NCBI GenBank assembly: GCA_018398575.1
Contig: JAGTXZ010000011.1
Coordinates: 1,736,001-1,800,000 of the forward strand
Direction of reading: 5' to 3'
Source: Ampelomyces quisqualis
Taxonomy: Eukaryota > Ascomycota > Dothideomycetes > Pleosporales > Phaeosphaeriaceae
DNA: 64,000 nucleotides
Shown: positions 11,901 through 24,900 of the stretch, piece after piece
Numbering within the stretch: the stretch's first letter is position 1
Layout: the number at the start of each line of letters is the position of its first letter
The notes under the pieces: model-generated
Told to the model about the DNA's origin: nothing
Databases searched by the model: none
The model's input: only the letters and a program-made list of their open reading frames with translations
Position numbers and translations under genes: made by a program

Positions 11901-12159
11901 ACCCCAAATGCCGTTGCCGTCAAAGAAAGGTCTGCGCCTAGCTGTTAATACACCTCGCCTACTGATGGCGGATCCACAAGCGGTGCCGAATTCGCCAGGA
12001 AGAATGCAGCAAGCAAGCCGGCCTCACACCAGAGTGGGGCCTACTGATGCTGATCCACAGCTCAAAACGCTGGTGCTGAAGCTTACCAGGCAGGTTGAGC
12101 ATCTCACAGAAATGGTATCGCAGCTTCAAGAACAGCGCGAAGTGACGACGGCCGCTTGA
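8925..12159 (+). CDS. YVC1: Vacuolar TRP-type cation (Ca2+) channel
   Basis: Yvc1 releases Ca2+ from the vacuole in response to stretch, osmotic shock and Ca2+. My model has 13 exons: 8925-9025, 9072-10125, 10295-10315, 10365-10404, 10464-10472, 10531-10586, 10638-10666, 10730-10749, 10820-10863, 10917-10991, 11290-11324, 11377-11440, 11725-12159. They sum to 1983 nt and 660 residues, close to the family length, and every junction keeps frame with GT..AG ends. A cytosolic N-terminal domain (about 1-230) precedes the TRP transmembrane core, starting around LYLKVFETLFFAVFLALYYA. The pore-side exons give IPCLKEM, TKDFIKFLSLVVI and LYLGFLTTFVLLARDQ, in the order expected for Yvc1. The end has a coiled-coil-like tail (LTRQVEHLTEMVSQLQEQ). 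Introns 2, 10 and 12 are long (169, 298 and 284 bp); the rest are short. The dense splicing is unusual and is reported as a finding. Confidence 0.9.
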
Positions 12160-13024
12160 TGGCCGGCGCTTCCAGCCGTCGGTAGCATACAGGCAGGTTT
12201 TGCTGAGGGTCATGCCGACACGTCCGGATCACAAGGTATGGAGATCGGTTCTGGCCGAGTCGTCGCAGCACACGGTGCACACGCAACTGGCGCGCGTGCC
12301 AGGAGGGCATTGGCATGTCCGTTGCTCGACAGCCCCCTGAGCCAGCAAATGAGTGAGGCCTGGTGGCATTCGAGCGACAACGCAGCCAAACGACGACGAC
12401 CCGAATGGCTTGATTTCCACAAGCCGCCGTTGCAGCAGGGATGCAACCACTCGCGAGTCGCAGCGTCTGCCTCCGCCTCATGCTGCGGTCGGCGCAAATC
12501 TGATTTGTTTTCGGGCCGCTGAGCCCTTCCCGAGAGCTTGGATAGTCCAAAGTCCCCGGCCCACGCCCCCATTCCGTCTTGCAGGGGGGGCCTGCATACT
12601 GCACCGCGCTACTCCCCTTGCGTATACCCTGCCGCTCTCCCCCTGCGCGACACACGGCCCCCGCCCCATGCAGCTACTGGCGCCTGCCGCCTATGCGGCT
12701 CGAGCTCACCATGTTCATGCTGTCCCTGTCTAGTACCATCTTGGAGAGTCTGCCTCACTGCTCAAAAAGGCCACTGTTCCAACGTACCAGATGGAGAAGA
12801 CACTGCCGCAGTTCCCAGACTGACGTTGTGACCTATCTTTGTTCCAAGTCCCCACGCTCTCCTCCGTGCAGTTATAACCCACGCTGGAACGCCCTGCCGC
12901 TTCTTTATTCCGTCATCTTCAGCCACCTCTTACTGCACACCTCCGCCCTTGACCTCACCATACCATACTTGGTCCCTTGTGCATTGTTACGAGAGACGCC
13001 CTTTCCGTTGCCCATTCTTTCATC
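12160..13024. other. Long promoter/leader of the C2H2 gene
   Basis: No gene is supported. The second half, about 12540-13000, is strongly pyrimidine-rich on the plus strand, as in the promoters and 5' leaders of highly regulated fungal transcription-factor genes. Overlapping frames on both strands look like composition effects. Confidence 0.5.
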
Positions 13025-14173
13025 ATGTATCCGGATCAGCCCACGCCTCCCTTCAACTCACCCTATCAACAAGACACATCGAGGCGTACTTCATCACTAG
13101 AATCGCCATACCCCTCTCCCAGCAGCCACGAAATTCACCCAAAGTACACTGAAGCTCTCGGCCTGTATGACTATCAACCCAGCCTTCCAACCGGCCTGCC
13201 GCCATCTCCACAGTCGTCCGAGTCTTGGAACTCGCACCTGTCGACGGGCGTCTCTCCACTTATGAATGACACTATCGCAGACCCGTGGACATCTGGAGCA
13301 TTCGACCACCCTGTTTCCCAGTCCCCTCTACCTTGGGCTTCTGCGCAGACATCACCACGGTCTTCCATGTCATCGTGCACACGCGAAATGTCGGCATTCT
13401 CGCACGAAGGCTCCGAGCAAACCTTTCCGGGAATCAAAGTCGAGTACTCGGGGTGGGCTCCAGAGATGCGCTGGGGCCCCGCAGAGCCAGCCGACCTACA
13501 TGGAATGTCTGCATCGCGGACACCCTCGCTAACAGTAGCCCCCGAACGCCTCAACGCTGACGTATTCTCATATGATCACTCGTATGGCTCAATACCTGCC
13601 CAAAAGCTTGCTTCGGGGTCCATGTATGACTATGGTGGCCGAAATTATGAGAGAGCTCTCTCAGAGCAAATCACTGGCAGCCTGCGGTCGAAACACCGCC
13701 CTGAGTACATCTCGACCAGTGTACCAAGGGAACGCGCCCGAAATCGAAGGCACACCGACCCAGCCAACGCTGCCTATCTTTGCCACCTTTGTGAGAAGAA
13801 GGGCTTTGCCCGACGGTACAATTATAATCAGCACATGTTGACTCACGATATCTCCCGGAGGAGGGACCACCCTTGTCTAGTGCCTGGTTGTGGAAAAGAG
13901 TTTGTCCGAAAGACTGATCTTGCGCGACACGACCAAAGCGTACATCAAAAGGCCAAGCCCTTCAAATGCTCGATATGTCCCAATGTCTTCGCGCGTAAGG
14001 ACACGCTGCGCAGGTAAGCCAAACATGTTCTGGCTCATCGTCATGCATATGCTAACTGCTTCTGCAGACACGAGGAAGAGGGTTGCAACCGCCGCACCCA
14101 CATACCCGGCACCGACGCCAAGAGGGCAACGAAGCCCCGCCACGATGGGTACACGCCCGCTGCAGGGTTGTAA
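13025..14173 (+). CDS. C2H2 zinc-finger transcription factor, 364 aa
   Basis: Two exons, 13025-14013 and 14068-14173. The 54-bp intron has donor GTAAGC, branch GCTAAC and acceptor TGCAG. The first 250 residues are Ser/Pro/Tyr-rich and probably disordered (activation region), starting MYPDQPTPPFNSPY. Three zinc fingers are clustered near the C-terminus: CHLCEKKGFARRYNYNQHMLTH is 22 residues, so in parts C-x2-C..H-x3-H; then C-x4-C with H-x4-H (CLVPGCGKEF.. HDQSVH); then CSICPNVFARKDTLRRH ending EEEGC, a C2HC finger completed only across the splice junction. A basic linker (RERARNRRH) precedes the fingers. DNA binding and nuclear location follow from the fingers; targets are unknown. Without the intron the protein would lose the last zinc ligands, which supports the splice. 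Confidence 0.85.
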
Positions 14174-14950
14174 AGTGGCCGAGCATCGTCTTTGTGCGAT
14201 ACATGGTTACTGGATGGTTGGATACTGTGAAATTGTGCAGTTATTTTGTTTGGACACGGAGTAAGGTTGCGAGGTCTGTGTGGCTGCATATTGTGGTGTT
14301 CTGGAGCGCTCCTGGTCATGCGTCGGGATAGATAGGTTTGGGACAACGTACAGCGATCAATGTGTATACTGCAAGCTCCTTGATTCTTTGCTTGCACCTA
14401 CCTAATGTGTACATTGTAGCGCACGCATCGTAGCATCTCCGTACTGTCTCCTTGTCATTTCTATCCAGTTTTCCCCCAACTCAAGGGCACTGCATATCCC
14501 GTGCGGAGGTGCCCGAACAAGTCCAATAGGCCAAATTACCGCACACCCAGCCTGGCACCAACGACCGTGGGGGATACTTGCATGGGGCAATGATGGCTTC
14601 GCAAGTGTCACCATGTCACCATGAGCGATCCCTTCACCGGTCCTGCCGCAACGTCTTTTGTACACCCGCGCATGGACGGGGATTGCACGGGCATCACTGC
14701 CGTCGCACGAGCTAAGACCACCATGGGTCTTTGCGCGAATTGTGTAAGACGAGAGCGCCTACATCCCTGTAACCTGCATGCGATCACATCGAGCCCGCCT
14801 CTGACTGGTCCATCACACGCTCCAGCGCGGCGCGGGGCTCCACTTCCCCACTGGGCCACTCTGGAGCATATACCGAGTACACGCCCACACCTCCTTCGCC
14901 GGCTATATTGCATTTGCTCTTCTTTTCCTCCAGACTCCGCACAGCTCAGT

Positions 14951-14970
14951 CTGCATCTGCATCTGCATCT
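14951..14970. repeat. CTGCAT hexamer repeat
   Basis: Three full CTGCAT units plus CT in tandem. Short and isolated. Confidence 0.85.
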
Positions 14971-17752
14971 ACGGGGAGATCTGACGGCGGCTGTGGGCTA
15001 CCCCGACTTGAATCACTAGTCAATGACTTGCATGGTAACCCACGAACGGCAGCCCCGAGTGCTCAACTACACTCATGCGTCTCTCAGTGGAACCATTCTA
15101 TAGCGTCCTGGCGGGCGCTTAATGCTTGGACAGCTGGCCACGTCTTATCTTGCTCGAGCCACGTCGCTTGAACTGCTCCCGTGTGTGGGTACACTAACCC
15201 TCCTACGTCCCGGCTGCCTCCAGCAACAGCAGCTAACCCTGGCCATCGCAATATTCCGTCCAGGTCGATGGAGCGTCTTCTGCTTGCTAGGCTGCGGAGA
15301 TGCACCTGGCCATGGTAATGAAAAGCATATGAGGCCTAAAACTCCAGCAACTCGGTTCAACCCACAGCTGCAGCTGCATATGGACTCAGCCCCCATCCAA
15401 ATAGCACCTGCAGCATCCCCCCCATTTCTAAGCCATGTACTTGTGTTGTTTCGGTTGACGGCACTTCACACGTCACCTCGGCTCAACCAGGGCCTTAGAC
15501 GCTGCCCCTTCCAAGTCACATGATTCCCAACAGCATGCGAGACAATTCCTCGTATCGACGGGTGGCTCCAGCCCAAGCCCAGCTAGTGCCGTACTATACG
15601 GATTGGGCTCATTTACCCCTCCTGCGGATGTATGGATCGAGACACAGTTCACTGAGTTCAGTCCGCCCATGTGGCAGACCACGACTGCTCGATTGGAAGG
15701 GCACGTGATTGACACTGTCCTGGGCCTTTGGTCATTCGCCGATGCGCTGCTGGTCGCCGAAGAAGTCTCGTAAGCCTTTTCAAGGAATATTCAGTGGTAG
15801 CACAACCGTCCTGCACGAGACGTCATTCATCCGCCCCGCAAAGCCAACTCTGACATCTTACTGGTGAGATTGCGGATATGTCCTGTGCGCACTGCAGACA
15901 CTCTACGGTTCGTTCCATGCTTACCCATCAAGTTTCCGCTATGTCGATTGGACATGGAATGTTGTACTCGGTACCCAGGAGAACCGTGAAATGGGCATCT
16001 CCGGCTGCGGAGAGGGTCGTACCGCTGGGTAACTCTCATACTGCACATCTACACCAGCCTTGTGACTCGACAAGAAGGCATGGCAGGTTTCGCACTGCTA
16101 CAGCATGATGGGCATTGTATGGGCCCAGTGACTGGACATCCAGTGCACGACGACAGAGCCAACAAGATTCTTGATGAGTAGACACAGTCTACAAAGTATC
16201 GCGTACGCGTTCTACCACTAAACTATTTCGAAGGTACACTACTGCCCAGGACTTGTGATCGCCAACCAATGGCCCTCCACGGCCTGCCCAAGAAGTGCAT
16301 CCTTGCGTGGCATTGAGTATCAGCAGCGAGCGGACCTAGAAGGCATATAGTCAGTAGCAGTTCGATATTGACAAGATGGCCTCACTCGCGATCGGATTGC
16401 ACGCTCCCCCAACGCATCGTCGAACGGTATCGCCAAAGTGCGACAACGACTCGCAGCACTAGAGACTGAGACACGCACTCCAGTTCAAGGCTCTGATGTG
16501 ACGGCGCACAGTGTTCTGAAAATAGCACAGCGTGGGGTGCAGTAGGCGGATTGATCATACCCACGCTGTATGCGAAGCCACTGCTGGTGGAGGCTTGCCT
16601 TAGCATTAAGCCCTGCTCTGCTCCAGGCATTTCGTCCTTTGGTTACTGGGATACCGCTTGCATGGCACCAGAGAGGTTGTGACGCTTGCGCCACGTGAAT
16701 GCAAGCAGGTTGTAACACTGAAACTCTAAAGGCGCCTCTTGGGAGCACGAGAGATTGTGCAAGCGCGCAGCAGCGCGGCTATTTCTTACGAGGCAATCGG
16801 GAGGGTCGCCGAAAGCGCCGAATAGCCGCAGTATGGGCGCCTGCAGACGCCAGCCGCTTGACATGGTCTAGCGACCTGCGTTGCCGCGATTAGGCGAGAG
16901 TCGTAGCCGCGATCTACAGTGGGGTCGCCTAGCTCGGTTGCGCAACTTGCGCCAGACGCAGCTAAACGCGATCCACATCGCGGCACTCGCCCCATCCGCT
17001 GCGCAGCAAGTTCTTGCTCACAATTCCACCATGCTTGCACTGGCAACGGATGCAGAGGACCATAGCCGGCGACATCAATGCTCAGCATCATCGAGCTCCC
17101 GAGGCCCACAAGACCCGAAGCGCATCATGCATTGCTTGGACGGTGCAAAAAAACCGGTCGAACCGATCGAAGACATTGAAGGCGTCCAAAGGCCAAGGGC
17201 ACCCTTGACCGACTAAATTTCACATGATGATGTGGGAGTAGCATGCTGGATCGTTCTACCGGGCGCAAAAGGGGCGCAGCAGGATTGCGCCCTCCTCTGA
17301 CGGACAAGTTCGAAGCCTCGCGCTTTGCGACCTATCACACGGAATCGAAAACATGACAAATGCGGTACGCATCCTTTTCGGGCGGGACCGGCCGTGCACA
17401 AAAACCATCATATTCATTATTCATCTCGGTTCCTCGGTCAGTCCTCGGGGATGCTGAGAAGACGGCACCTGCTAGGCCCACGGGGCTGCAGCCACCACCC
17501 AGTTCACGATAGAGGATACGCCACCCTAGGCAAGGCTGACAAGGAACGTGCTGCCTTTGCACACTGAAGCTAGGCTCATTCTACGAATATTTTTTTTGGC
17601 GCCGGTGCATAATGATGTCGTCCCAGTGCTAAGGTCTGACCTATCGAGCCGACAGCTTCACCAAACGAAGAAAAAAAATCTAGCAAGCAGAAGCCCATCT
17701 GCCACCCGTCGCGAATGGTATTCAGACCTGTGCCGCGCGGCTAAGGCTTCGC

Positions 17753-17772
17753 CTACCTACCTACCTACCTAC
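17753..17772. repeat. (CTAC)5 microsatellite
   Basis: Five perfect CTAC units in the gene-free gap. Confidence 0.9.
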
Positions 17773-18458
17773 AGCCGCAGGGACGACATGTACATACCAC
17801 GGTAAAGAACCGACACCTAGCCACACAAGCCATTGCCCGACGCCCCCGGCTTGTTTGTGCATGTACCATCTCGTGTGCGCAGTCCAAAGCTAACCGCGAT
17901 TTCGCCCTGGGCCCTGGCTACTCTGTACCGAGTACGGAGATGGAACATGTGTCAATGTCCACATGCCACCTTTGCCTCCTCCAGAGCCTGGAATATCAAC
18001 CTTGCGCTCGGCTACATACGCCTGACCTGACTGCGGGGAGACAAGCGAGCGTGTAGGAAGCGAGGCGTGCATCGCGAGGAATATGGATAGACTGATACTG
18101 CGACGTTGATGAGTGTATGTCGAGTGGTGGATCCGTAGAAGCGCGGGTAATGATTGCGGCACAGCTGCAGGGCTTGGCCTTGCGCGGATTGGTAAGGGAT
18201 TACTAGATTGGGAAGGGTTGGTAGGAGGAGCGCGGTTAATGGCGGTTTGACAGGTTGCATGTGGGAGGAATGGTGAGAGTGCTGGGTATCATGGACCATG
18301 GTTTGGCCGTAAAGTTTGGTATTGTTCCGAGTATCCTACATGCTCTTCTAATTCGTGTCTGCTGTTTGGTCCAAGCCTGCGTGCTCCTACCGATACATAA
18401 ATTTCATGTACTTGTCGTCGATTCGTCATGTCGTAAATCAGAAAGGCTCCTCGTACTT

Positions 18459-19684
18459 TTAAATGAAGTCACCATCGCCGAATCCTCCAAATGGATTCGG
18501 CGGCCCTCCACCAAGTCCACCAGGTCCACCGAAGCCTCCTCCACCAGGGAACCTTCCTCCTTCTCTATGGTCGCGAGGTCCACCACCTGGACCTATAGGA
18601 TCGTATCGCGCACCTGGAGGAGCCATGGGATCATGGCCTCCTGCACCACCTCGGCCACCAAACATTGGATCATCGAATGTAGGGTGCATGCCGCCTCCGA
18701 ATCCACCTCCCGGCCGTGGTATGCCTGGACCCAGATGCGGTCGAAGAGGATCGTTGGGTCCAAGGCCAGGCGGATACAGATCGTCGTGGCCTATGCCGAC
18801 AGGATACCGACCATCTCGCAGGTCGCGGCGCGCTGACCTATTGACCTCGTACTCGTCTTCAAAGCCGGGTATAGGTTCTGGCAGTGGCCGATTGTCTCGT
18901 GGCCGCGCAAGCGGATCGTCGAAGGGATATGGACGCGCGGGTTCTGGTTCGTTTGGAGGGTCTCGCGCATTCGGATGCTGGTCTCTTCGCGGCGCTGACT
19001 GATCTGCGGCGGGGGTCCGTTCGCGGTCGGTGTTGCTTTCTTCCGCCGTGTGTTTCTGGAGCCCTGGTGCTAGCTTCTGGACGATGGAGATCTTGAAGAG
19101 AGCTCCGAAGTCATTCAGACGTCCTGCTGAGATGAAAAGATCTTGCAGCTCTTTCGCCGCGTCCTCGGTGGACGTTGATTCTGATATGGAAAGCGGTAGA
19201 GTCGAGGGCGAGAGATAGTCGTTGGTGGTAACATCAAAGTGTGTCGTCTTGTCGTCGCCAATAGCGATGCCGTAGACGACAGACTTGCTGCCTAGTCGGT
19301 TCACCTTGATCAGGTACTCCATGGCAGATTGTGCGTGTGCGTAGCGGAAGGCGCAGGTACTCGAGGCGTTCCATTGTGCAGGTAGCGATCTGGGGTCTTC
19401 TGCATCTGAATGCGCTTCTATGAGTACTTGAGCGTCCGTATTGCGGAAACATAGTGAAGGATTATAGCGCGCGTTGAGGGGTGATTGGTCTCACCTATGC
19501 GTTCGTCTTCTCCCAAGCCAACGAGCCTGAACCCGACAGCCAGCATGCCAGCATGGACGGCTAGCGCGACCGCTTCGGTTCCATTCTTGAGTTGGGATCC
19601 TTCTCCCTTGGGTAGCGACGTAGCCATGAAGAGGGCGAGGGAACCCGCGCTGAGCGGATTGCCCGTGGTGTTGTCTTGCACCAT
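18459..19684 (-). CDS. PI31-like proteasome regulator
   Basis: Two minus-strand exons: 19684-19495 and 19417-18459. The intron is 77 bp with donor GTGAGA and acceptor CATAG. The product is 382 residues. The N-terminal half is a globular PI31/FP-type domain (LALFMATSLPKGEGSQ; later MEYLIKVNRLGSKSVVYGIA and ELQDLFISAGRLNDFG). The C-terminal half is a disordered Pro/Gly/Arg/Asp-rich tail with repeated FDDP and GGFGG elements ending GFGDGDFI, the layout of PI31 (PSMF1; Fub1 in yeast). PI31 binds the 20S proteasome and modulates its activity or assembly; whether the tail keeps a functional proteasome-docking end is not clear. Alternative: another Gly/Pro-rich protein with an F-box-partner-like domain, less likely. 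It is convergent with the C2H2 gene across a 4.3 kb gap. Confidence 0.8.
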
Positions 19685-20257
19685 ATTGGTGAATGTGAGG
19701 TTGGTGCTACTCGTGGATCGATCGTTATTAAAGCCAGATTTAGTTCGCTCCGGATTGTGTGCGCAAGACAGAGGTTGAGTGAGGGAGAGACGAGGTGTTG
19801 CGTGGTTCAGGCAACAAGAGCTACGAATTGTGTACCAATCAATGAGGTCAGAGGCGGGGACTGCTGCAGGCTGCCCCCGCTAGATCGCAACCAGATCGCG
19901 CCCTGCCCTGCATCTCGAGCCAGCCTCAGCACTCCACCATGGACCAATCCACGCGCTCAAATCAAGTCCTGGCTCCAGACATCACTGCATGACATTACGA
20001 AATTCTGTCATGGTCCGCAAGTATCAATTCAACGTTGCACATGCCGAAGTCAATAGATTCATCAGAAGCAACTTGAGATGCGGAGTCTGTTCCGGAATGA
20101 ATGCTATGCTCTAGCCGAGGGGAATAAGTAAACGCAGGTCTTCCAACGCCTTGGGCAATGCACAAAAGACTGGACAGCTGATATCCAACAACCATTGCAA
20201 GATACCGCTGCGAAACGGGGGATCGGACCAACCCAAGTGACATCAGATCAGAGCACA
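19685..20257. other. PI31 promoter and ATG18 3' region
   Basis: 573 bp between the PI31 start codon and the ATG18 stop codon, both genes on the minus strand. No further gene or clear motif seen. Confidence 0.5.
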
Positions 20258-21746
20258 TTACTCGCCCAGGCCTTGTAAGCTGCCCGAGTTGAGCTCATTT
20301 GGTTCAAGTAGTCTTCATGTTGTTAGCAAATGCTCAGTGCTGTGTCACGCAGATGGAGTACTCTTACGAATACTGCTTGTACAGCGTTCCTTCGCCTCCT
20401 TTCTCGAGATCGACGTTGAAGATGTAATAGTTCCCCTCGCTCGTGACCACCATAATCTGAGGCCCGTTGTTACTTAGTGCGACGACAGTCCTCATAGGAC
20501 CAGCTGAGGCACTGCTTGGCGACCGCGGTATTTTCACCCATGCAAAGTCCCGCGATGGCTCCCAAATTTCAGCAACGGCGGTAGGCAGATATCCTCCCAC
20601 AGTCGCTGCAAAAGACTTGCCTACTGTTTGTGACGTCCGCCGTATCATACTTGCGAATGTAGGGTTTAGCGGTTTGCGCTCTGTAGGTGAGGCATCGGCC
20701 ATGCTGCCCCCAAAGTCGTCTGACAAGTCTTCCCCTGTCCGACTACTGCTGCGGTGGTGCAATGTAGAGGCCGAATTTGTAGGGCCGGACGATATGCTAT
20801 TGCTCCGGCTTGTGTTGGGCGCACCCAAGCGGAAAATGTGTACGGTTTCGGTTGCCGAAGACACGCTTAGAAGTGTGGACGTCGAGTTGAAGGATATGCT
20901 GTATATTCTGGCCGGTATAGACCCCCTCCTGAACTGGTACAGCTTCTGCGCGTCTGGTACGGAGAAGACGCGGATGATTGTGCCCTTCTCCGACGCTGTG
21001 GCCAACAGTGTACCATCGTTGTTCAGGGCGATACACGATAGCGGCGAGTTGTGTGCTTCTATCACGTTCACTGCCTCCATCTTGGTCGCATCGTATATCA
21101 GGACCTCTCCACTCGTCGGCGCTACGTGATCCGACTTGGGCGGCGCATGTGACGGTGGCTGGAAGGTCGCGGGAGCCGTCTTTGTCGGGAGTGGGTATAC
21201 GAGGTAGTTGTTCTCCGAAGAAGACGATAGAGCGCATATAGCTGGGACGCATCAGCAGAGTAGACATGTCAAGGGGCATGGCGCAAACCATTTGGATTGG
21301 GCGACGTCTTCTCCGTCTTGAGCATTTGCATGTTGCTGATATCGTAAAGGTAGAGCTCAGACTCGAGGACAACGACGAGTCTTTTCCTGTTGAGTCGCAT
21401 GGCCAGTATCGCCGTGCGGAACGTCATCTCGCATATGGTTGAATGCCTCTTTCCATGGTCAGCACCGCGTACAAGCTCGCTGCCTCGTGCACTGACCTTG
21501 GTGTTTTGGATCCGGAGAACTCGCGGCGATAGCGTGAGGGCGACGAGGGAGGTGGAGAAGAGCATTTCCAGGCTGGAGACATCTCCTTCGCGCGACTCGG
21601 ACTGCTTGTTGAACGGGTCGGTGGTGTAGATGCGATAGCCATTGCTGGTGCCTATTGGCTGGGTTAGAAGATGATGCGCAGCCACGGCACTTTTGCCTAC
21701 CGACGCCCAGATGGCTGTGGTCTTGGTTGAATGTGACAAAGTTCAT
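20258..21746 (-). CDS. ATG18: Autophagy-related PROPPIN Atg18
   Basis: Five minus-strand exons: 21746-21701, 21651-21497, 21448-21289, 21241-20368 and 20312-20258, giving 429 residues; introns are 47-55 bp. The protein is a seven-bladed beta-propeller that binds PI3P and PI(3,5)P2 through the FRRG motif, seen here as YQFRRGS near residue 220. It acts at the phagophore and vacuole membrane in autophagy and vacuole size control. Conserved blocks include MNFVTFNQDHS, EMLFSTSLVALTLSPR, LAMRLNRKRLVVVLE, ALNNDGTLLATASEKGT and VVTSEGNYYIFNVDLEKGGEG. A Ser/Thr-rich insertion after VHIFRLG is the usual loop of blade 6. The last exon adds LLEPNEL after KQYS, matching the family C-terminus. It is divergent from PPM2. 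Confidence 0.94.
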
Positions 21747-21931
21747 GGCGGTCCTGAGGGAGGCGGCGACGCGGATGGTTCACACGTCGAGATACCGCGT
21801 AGAGCTCGGGCCCGCCGTTCGCATGGATCTATGCTGTCTGATCAGGTCGCACCTGCCTGCTTGGCCCCGCCTGTTCCTGCCGAAATTCCACCACCACTTC
21901 GGGCGTGTTGCGTCTCTGACATCGTGCCGCC
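21747..21931. promoter_or_regulatory. Shared ATG18/PPM2 bidirectional promoter
   Basis: Only 185 bp separate the two divergent start codons, so the core promoters and leaders of both genes must lie here. No TATA box is evident on either strand. Confidence 0.7.
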
Positions 21932-24900
21932 ATGTCTGCAAACGCTCAAGTGAAGGCCAAGCTCGCCACCACGAAGCGGAAGACCAACTCTCGGCCGGCG
22001 CGAGAAAAGAGGGACGATGATGTTATGAACGTACGGAACACGCCCTCCACCGCCAGCTACTACGCGCCACAACACTCCAATAACACCAGTGACAGACAAA
22101 TGACAGCAGCATCGTCTCCAAGCGATGCGTGTCGAAGCTCTACCTCAGCGATGAGCCAGACTACTACGAACCTTTTGCGCCCAGGTTTGTGCGGCGCAAT
22201 CCACTCATCAACCGTGGCTATTGGCTCCGAATGCATGCAATCGAGCAAGTCGTCCGTCGCTTTCTCCAAGAAGATAACGGTAAACCAAAAGTCATCGTGA
22301 ACTTGGGTTGCGGATAGTGAGTAAGACTTCCTCCATCGGCAACCCGGAGTTAACAGCCCTGACTCCTCTCAAGCGACCCGCTGCCCTTTCAGTTCTGGTA
22401 CAGGCATGCGGCCCTCACAAGGAACGCTACATTTGTAGATGTCGACTATCCACAGTTGATCCAAAGAAAGAGAGACTGCATGCTCAGCAATAGTCTCCTT
22501 CGTGATGCCCTCCTCAAGACCCGCTTACGCTCGTCGGACCCGCCAGTGTTCGTTCGTAGCGAGCAGTACATGGCCCTCGGATGCGACTTGAGACATCTAG
22601 ACCTTCTGGAGAAAACACTACGAGCCGAGCTAGATATTGTCTCGTCCTCGGTGTTGTTTGTCGCCGAAGTGTCCGCCACCTACATGCCGGTGGCGGATTC
22701 CGATGCCCTAATACGCTGGGCAAGCACACTGGAAGACGGTAAGTGACATAGAATTATCCGGTGCACGGATTGGGACTCACGTTAGTAGCCCGCTTCTGCA
22801 TCCTGGAGCAGTTCTTGCCACAAGGGCCAGATCATCCCTTCGCAAGGACGATGCTCGCCCATTTCAAGAAACTACAGGCTTCTATTCATGCTATTGAAAG
22901 ATACCTGCCGCTTGAGCAACATGCATCCCGGTTCTTGGACTCTGAATGGCCAAAGTTGGATATTGCTCGCAATTTGTGGGACTTGTGGTCCGATGACACT
23001 TTCACCCCGCCCGATGTCAGACGCAAACTCGACGCCATTGAGCCGTTTGATGAGTGGGAGGAATTTGCACTATTCGGTGGTCATTACTTTCTACTGGTGG
23101 CATCAAATGCGGGGCTAGGGAACTCCACTGAGACACAAGGGTTGAATGCAGCCACCACACTGCGCGCAGCAGATATTAACGATGCTGCGACCATCAATCT
23201 GCTTCATTTTCAGAGTCCGGAAGATGGTCCATTGACGCCACGACGTTTCACTTCCGCGTTCAGACTCAACAAGGACGAGCTTGCGATCTATGGAGGCCAA
23301 GGGCAACAAAGCCGCCTTTCTAGTGCGGACGCGCTGAGACGGGACGATCAACCGCCCAAACCTCAGTCTTACTTGTCACACGGGCCTTCCGCACGCATGT
23401 GCCATACTATCACATCGCTGAGCGATCAAGAAGCTTTACTTGTCGGCGGCCGGGGGTCCCCAACGCAAGCGCTGAGTGATTGTTGGCTCATTCAGGACGG
23501 GGTCTGGACCAAAGTGGACGACATCGCAAAGGCTCGTTACAGGCATTCCGCAGTTGCCCTTAGACCTAGGTATGACGGAGATCATGTCCCCAGCGTCTTA
23601 GTGTTCGGTGGCAAAACTAGTAACGGCACAGCTTTAGACGAGTGGGCATTGTGGACAGCCAACAACGGATGGCACAGCATACCCGTTGACGGTGACGGTC
23701 CGCATCCATCCGCACGTTTTGGTGCCGCAATCTCAACGATAGGCACAGGTTTCAGGTCGGGGCTGCTCGTCGGAGGGATGTGTCAAAGTGGCACAGTTCT
23801 TGAGGATGTCTGGGAGTGGACCCTCTCCAAAACACCAACACCCAAACTAAATTTCAGAAACCGCACCAGTGACGTGCTCAGTAGTGTGTCAAAATCTCCG
23901 TACGCACGTATTGGTGCCAGCTTGGTTCCCTGGATGGATTCTCTACTACTGATTGGAGGTGTTTCAAAATTTGGGATCCACAGTCTTTCAGAAGATTTCC
24001 TGCTACTCACGCACAGCAACGCGGAGATCACCATCTGCCAGCCCGTCATGCAGTTGCCTTCGACGTGGCCGCTGCTTGTAGGCACGGGTGTGGTTGCTGT
24101 GTCCCGAGACGAGGTTGTTCTCGCCGGCGGCGGTGCTGTCTGCTTTTCAATGGGGAGTTTTTGGAATGAAGGTTTCTTTACCGTCACAAAAGCTGGAACG
24201 CAAGGGATGAAAGCGTGGCGTTCGGTGCCGTGTCAAGCAAACGGCACAGCGCAAGCGAAGCCACTGAATGCGCCTCGCAAGAAGAAGCAGACCAATGCAA
24301 AGGAAGCATTCGGTTTACGGACTGTCGAAGTGCCCCGCATAAGTCTCCAGTCAGCTGAGGACTTTTCGCGGCTCGTCACAGCCTCCAAGCCAGCCGTCGT
24401 TGAAGACATCGATATCGGCCCTTGCACAGACCTCTGGACGCTGGAGTACCTCAAGGAAAAGATTGGTGCAGATCGCGAACTCGTGGTTCACGAATGTACC
24501 TCGGATCGCATGACATTCAAGGACAAGAACTTCCTGTATGTGAAGCGATCCACGGAAGACTTCCTGAATGGCATAGCACAGGGCTCAAAAACATACTTGC
24601 GCGCCACTTCATCGTCTCAGCCAAATAAGCTGCCCACGAAACTCGAAGATGACTTCCCGGCCATTGCAGCTGACTTCAAAGTACCAGATGTATTTGGTAT
24701 AGTCACTTCTAACATGCACAGCTCGCCACTTCGCATAGCGGGCCCCGTATCTCTCTGGCTTCATTACGATGTCCTCTCCAATATCCTCTGCCAAGTCCGT
24801 GGATCCAAAACACTGCACCTCTATCCTCCTTCAGACGTCAAATATCTCGACTACCCACCAGGAGGCTCTTCATCCAACACCGATGTTCTGACCTCCAAAG

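Larger units (their letters stand above)
14174..18458. other. 4.3 kb gap between two convergent genes
   Basis: No frame here has a recognisable domain or good start context. Composition is not extreme. Two small repeats lie inside (14951-14970 and 17753-17772). The flanking genes point toward each other, so only two 3' ends are needed here, which leaves several kilobases unexplained. Confidence 0.5.

Noticed and set aside
16180..16235. tRNA-like D-arm on the minus strand (TAGTTTAGTGGTAGAAC)
   Set aside because: A-box-like sequence and a good D-stem are present, but I find no anticodon stem that pairs, no GGTTCRA B-box at the right distance and no matching acceptor stem. At most a chance match or tRNA fragment.
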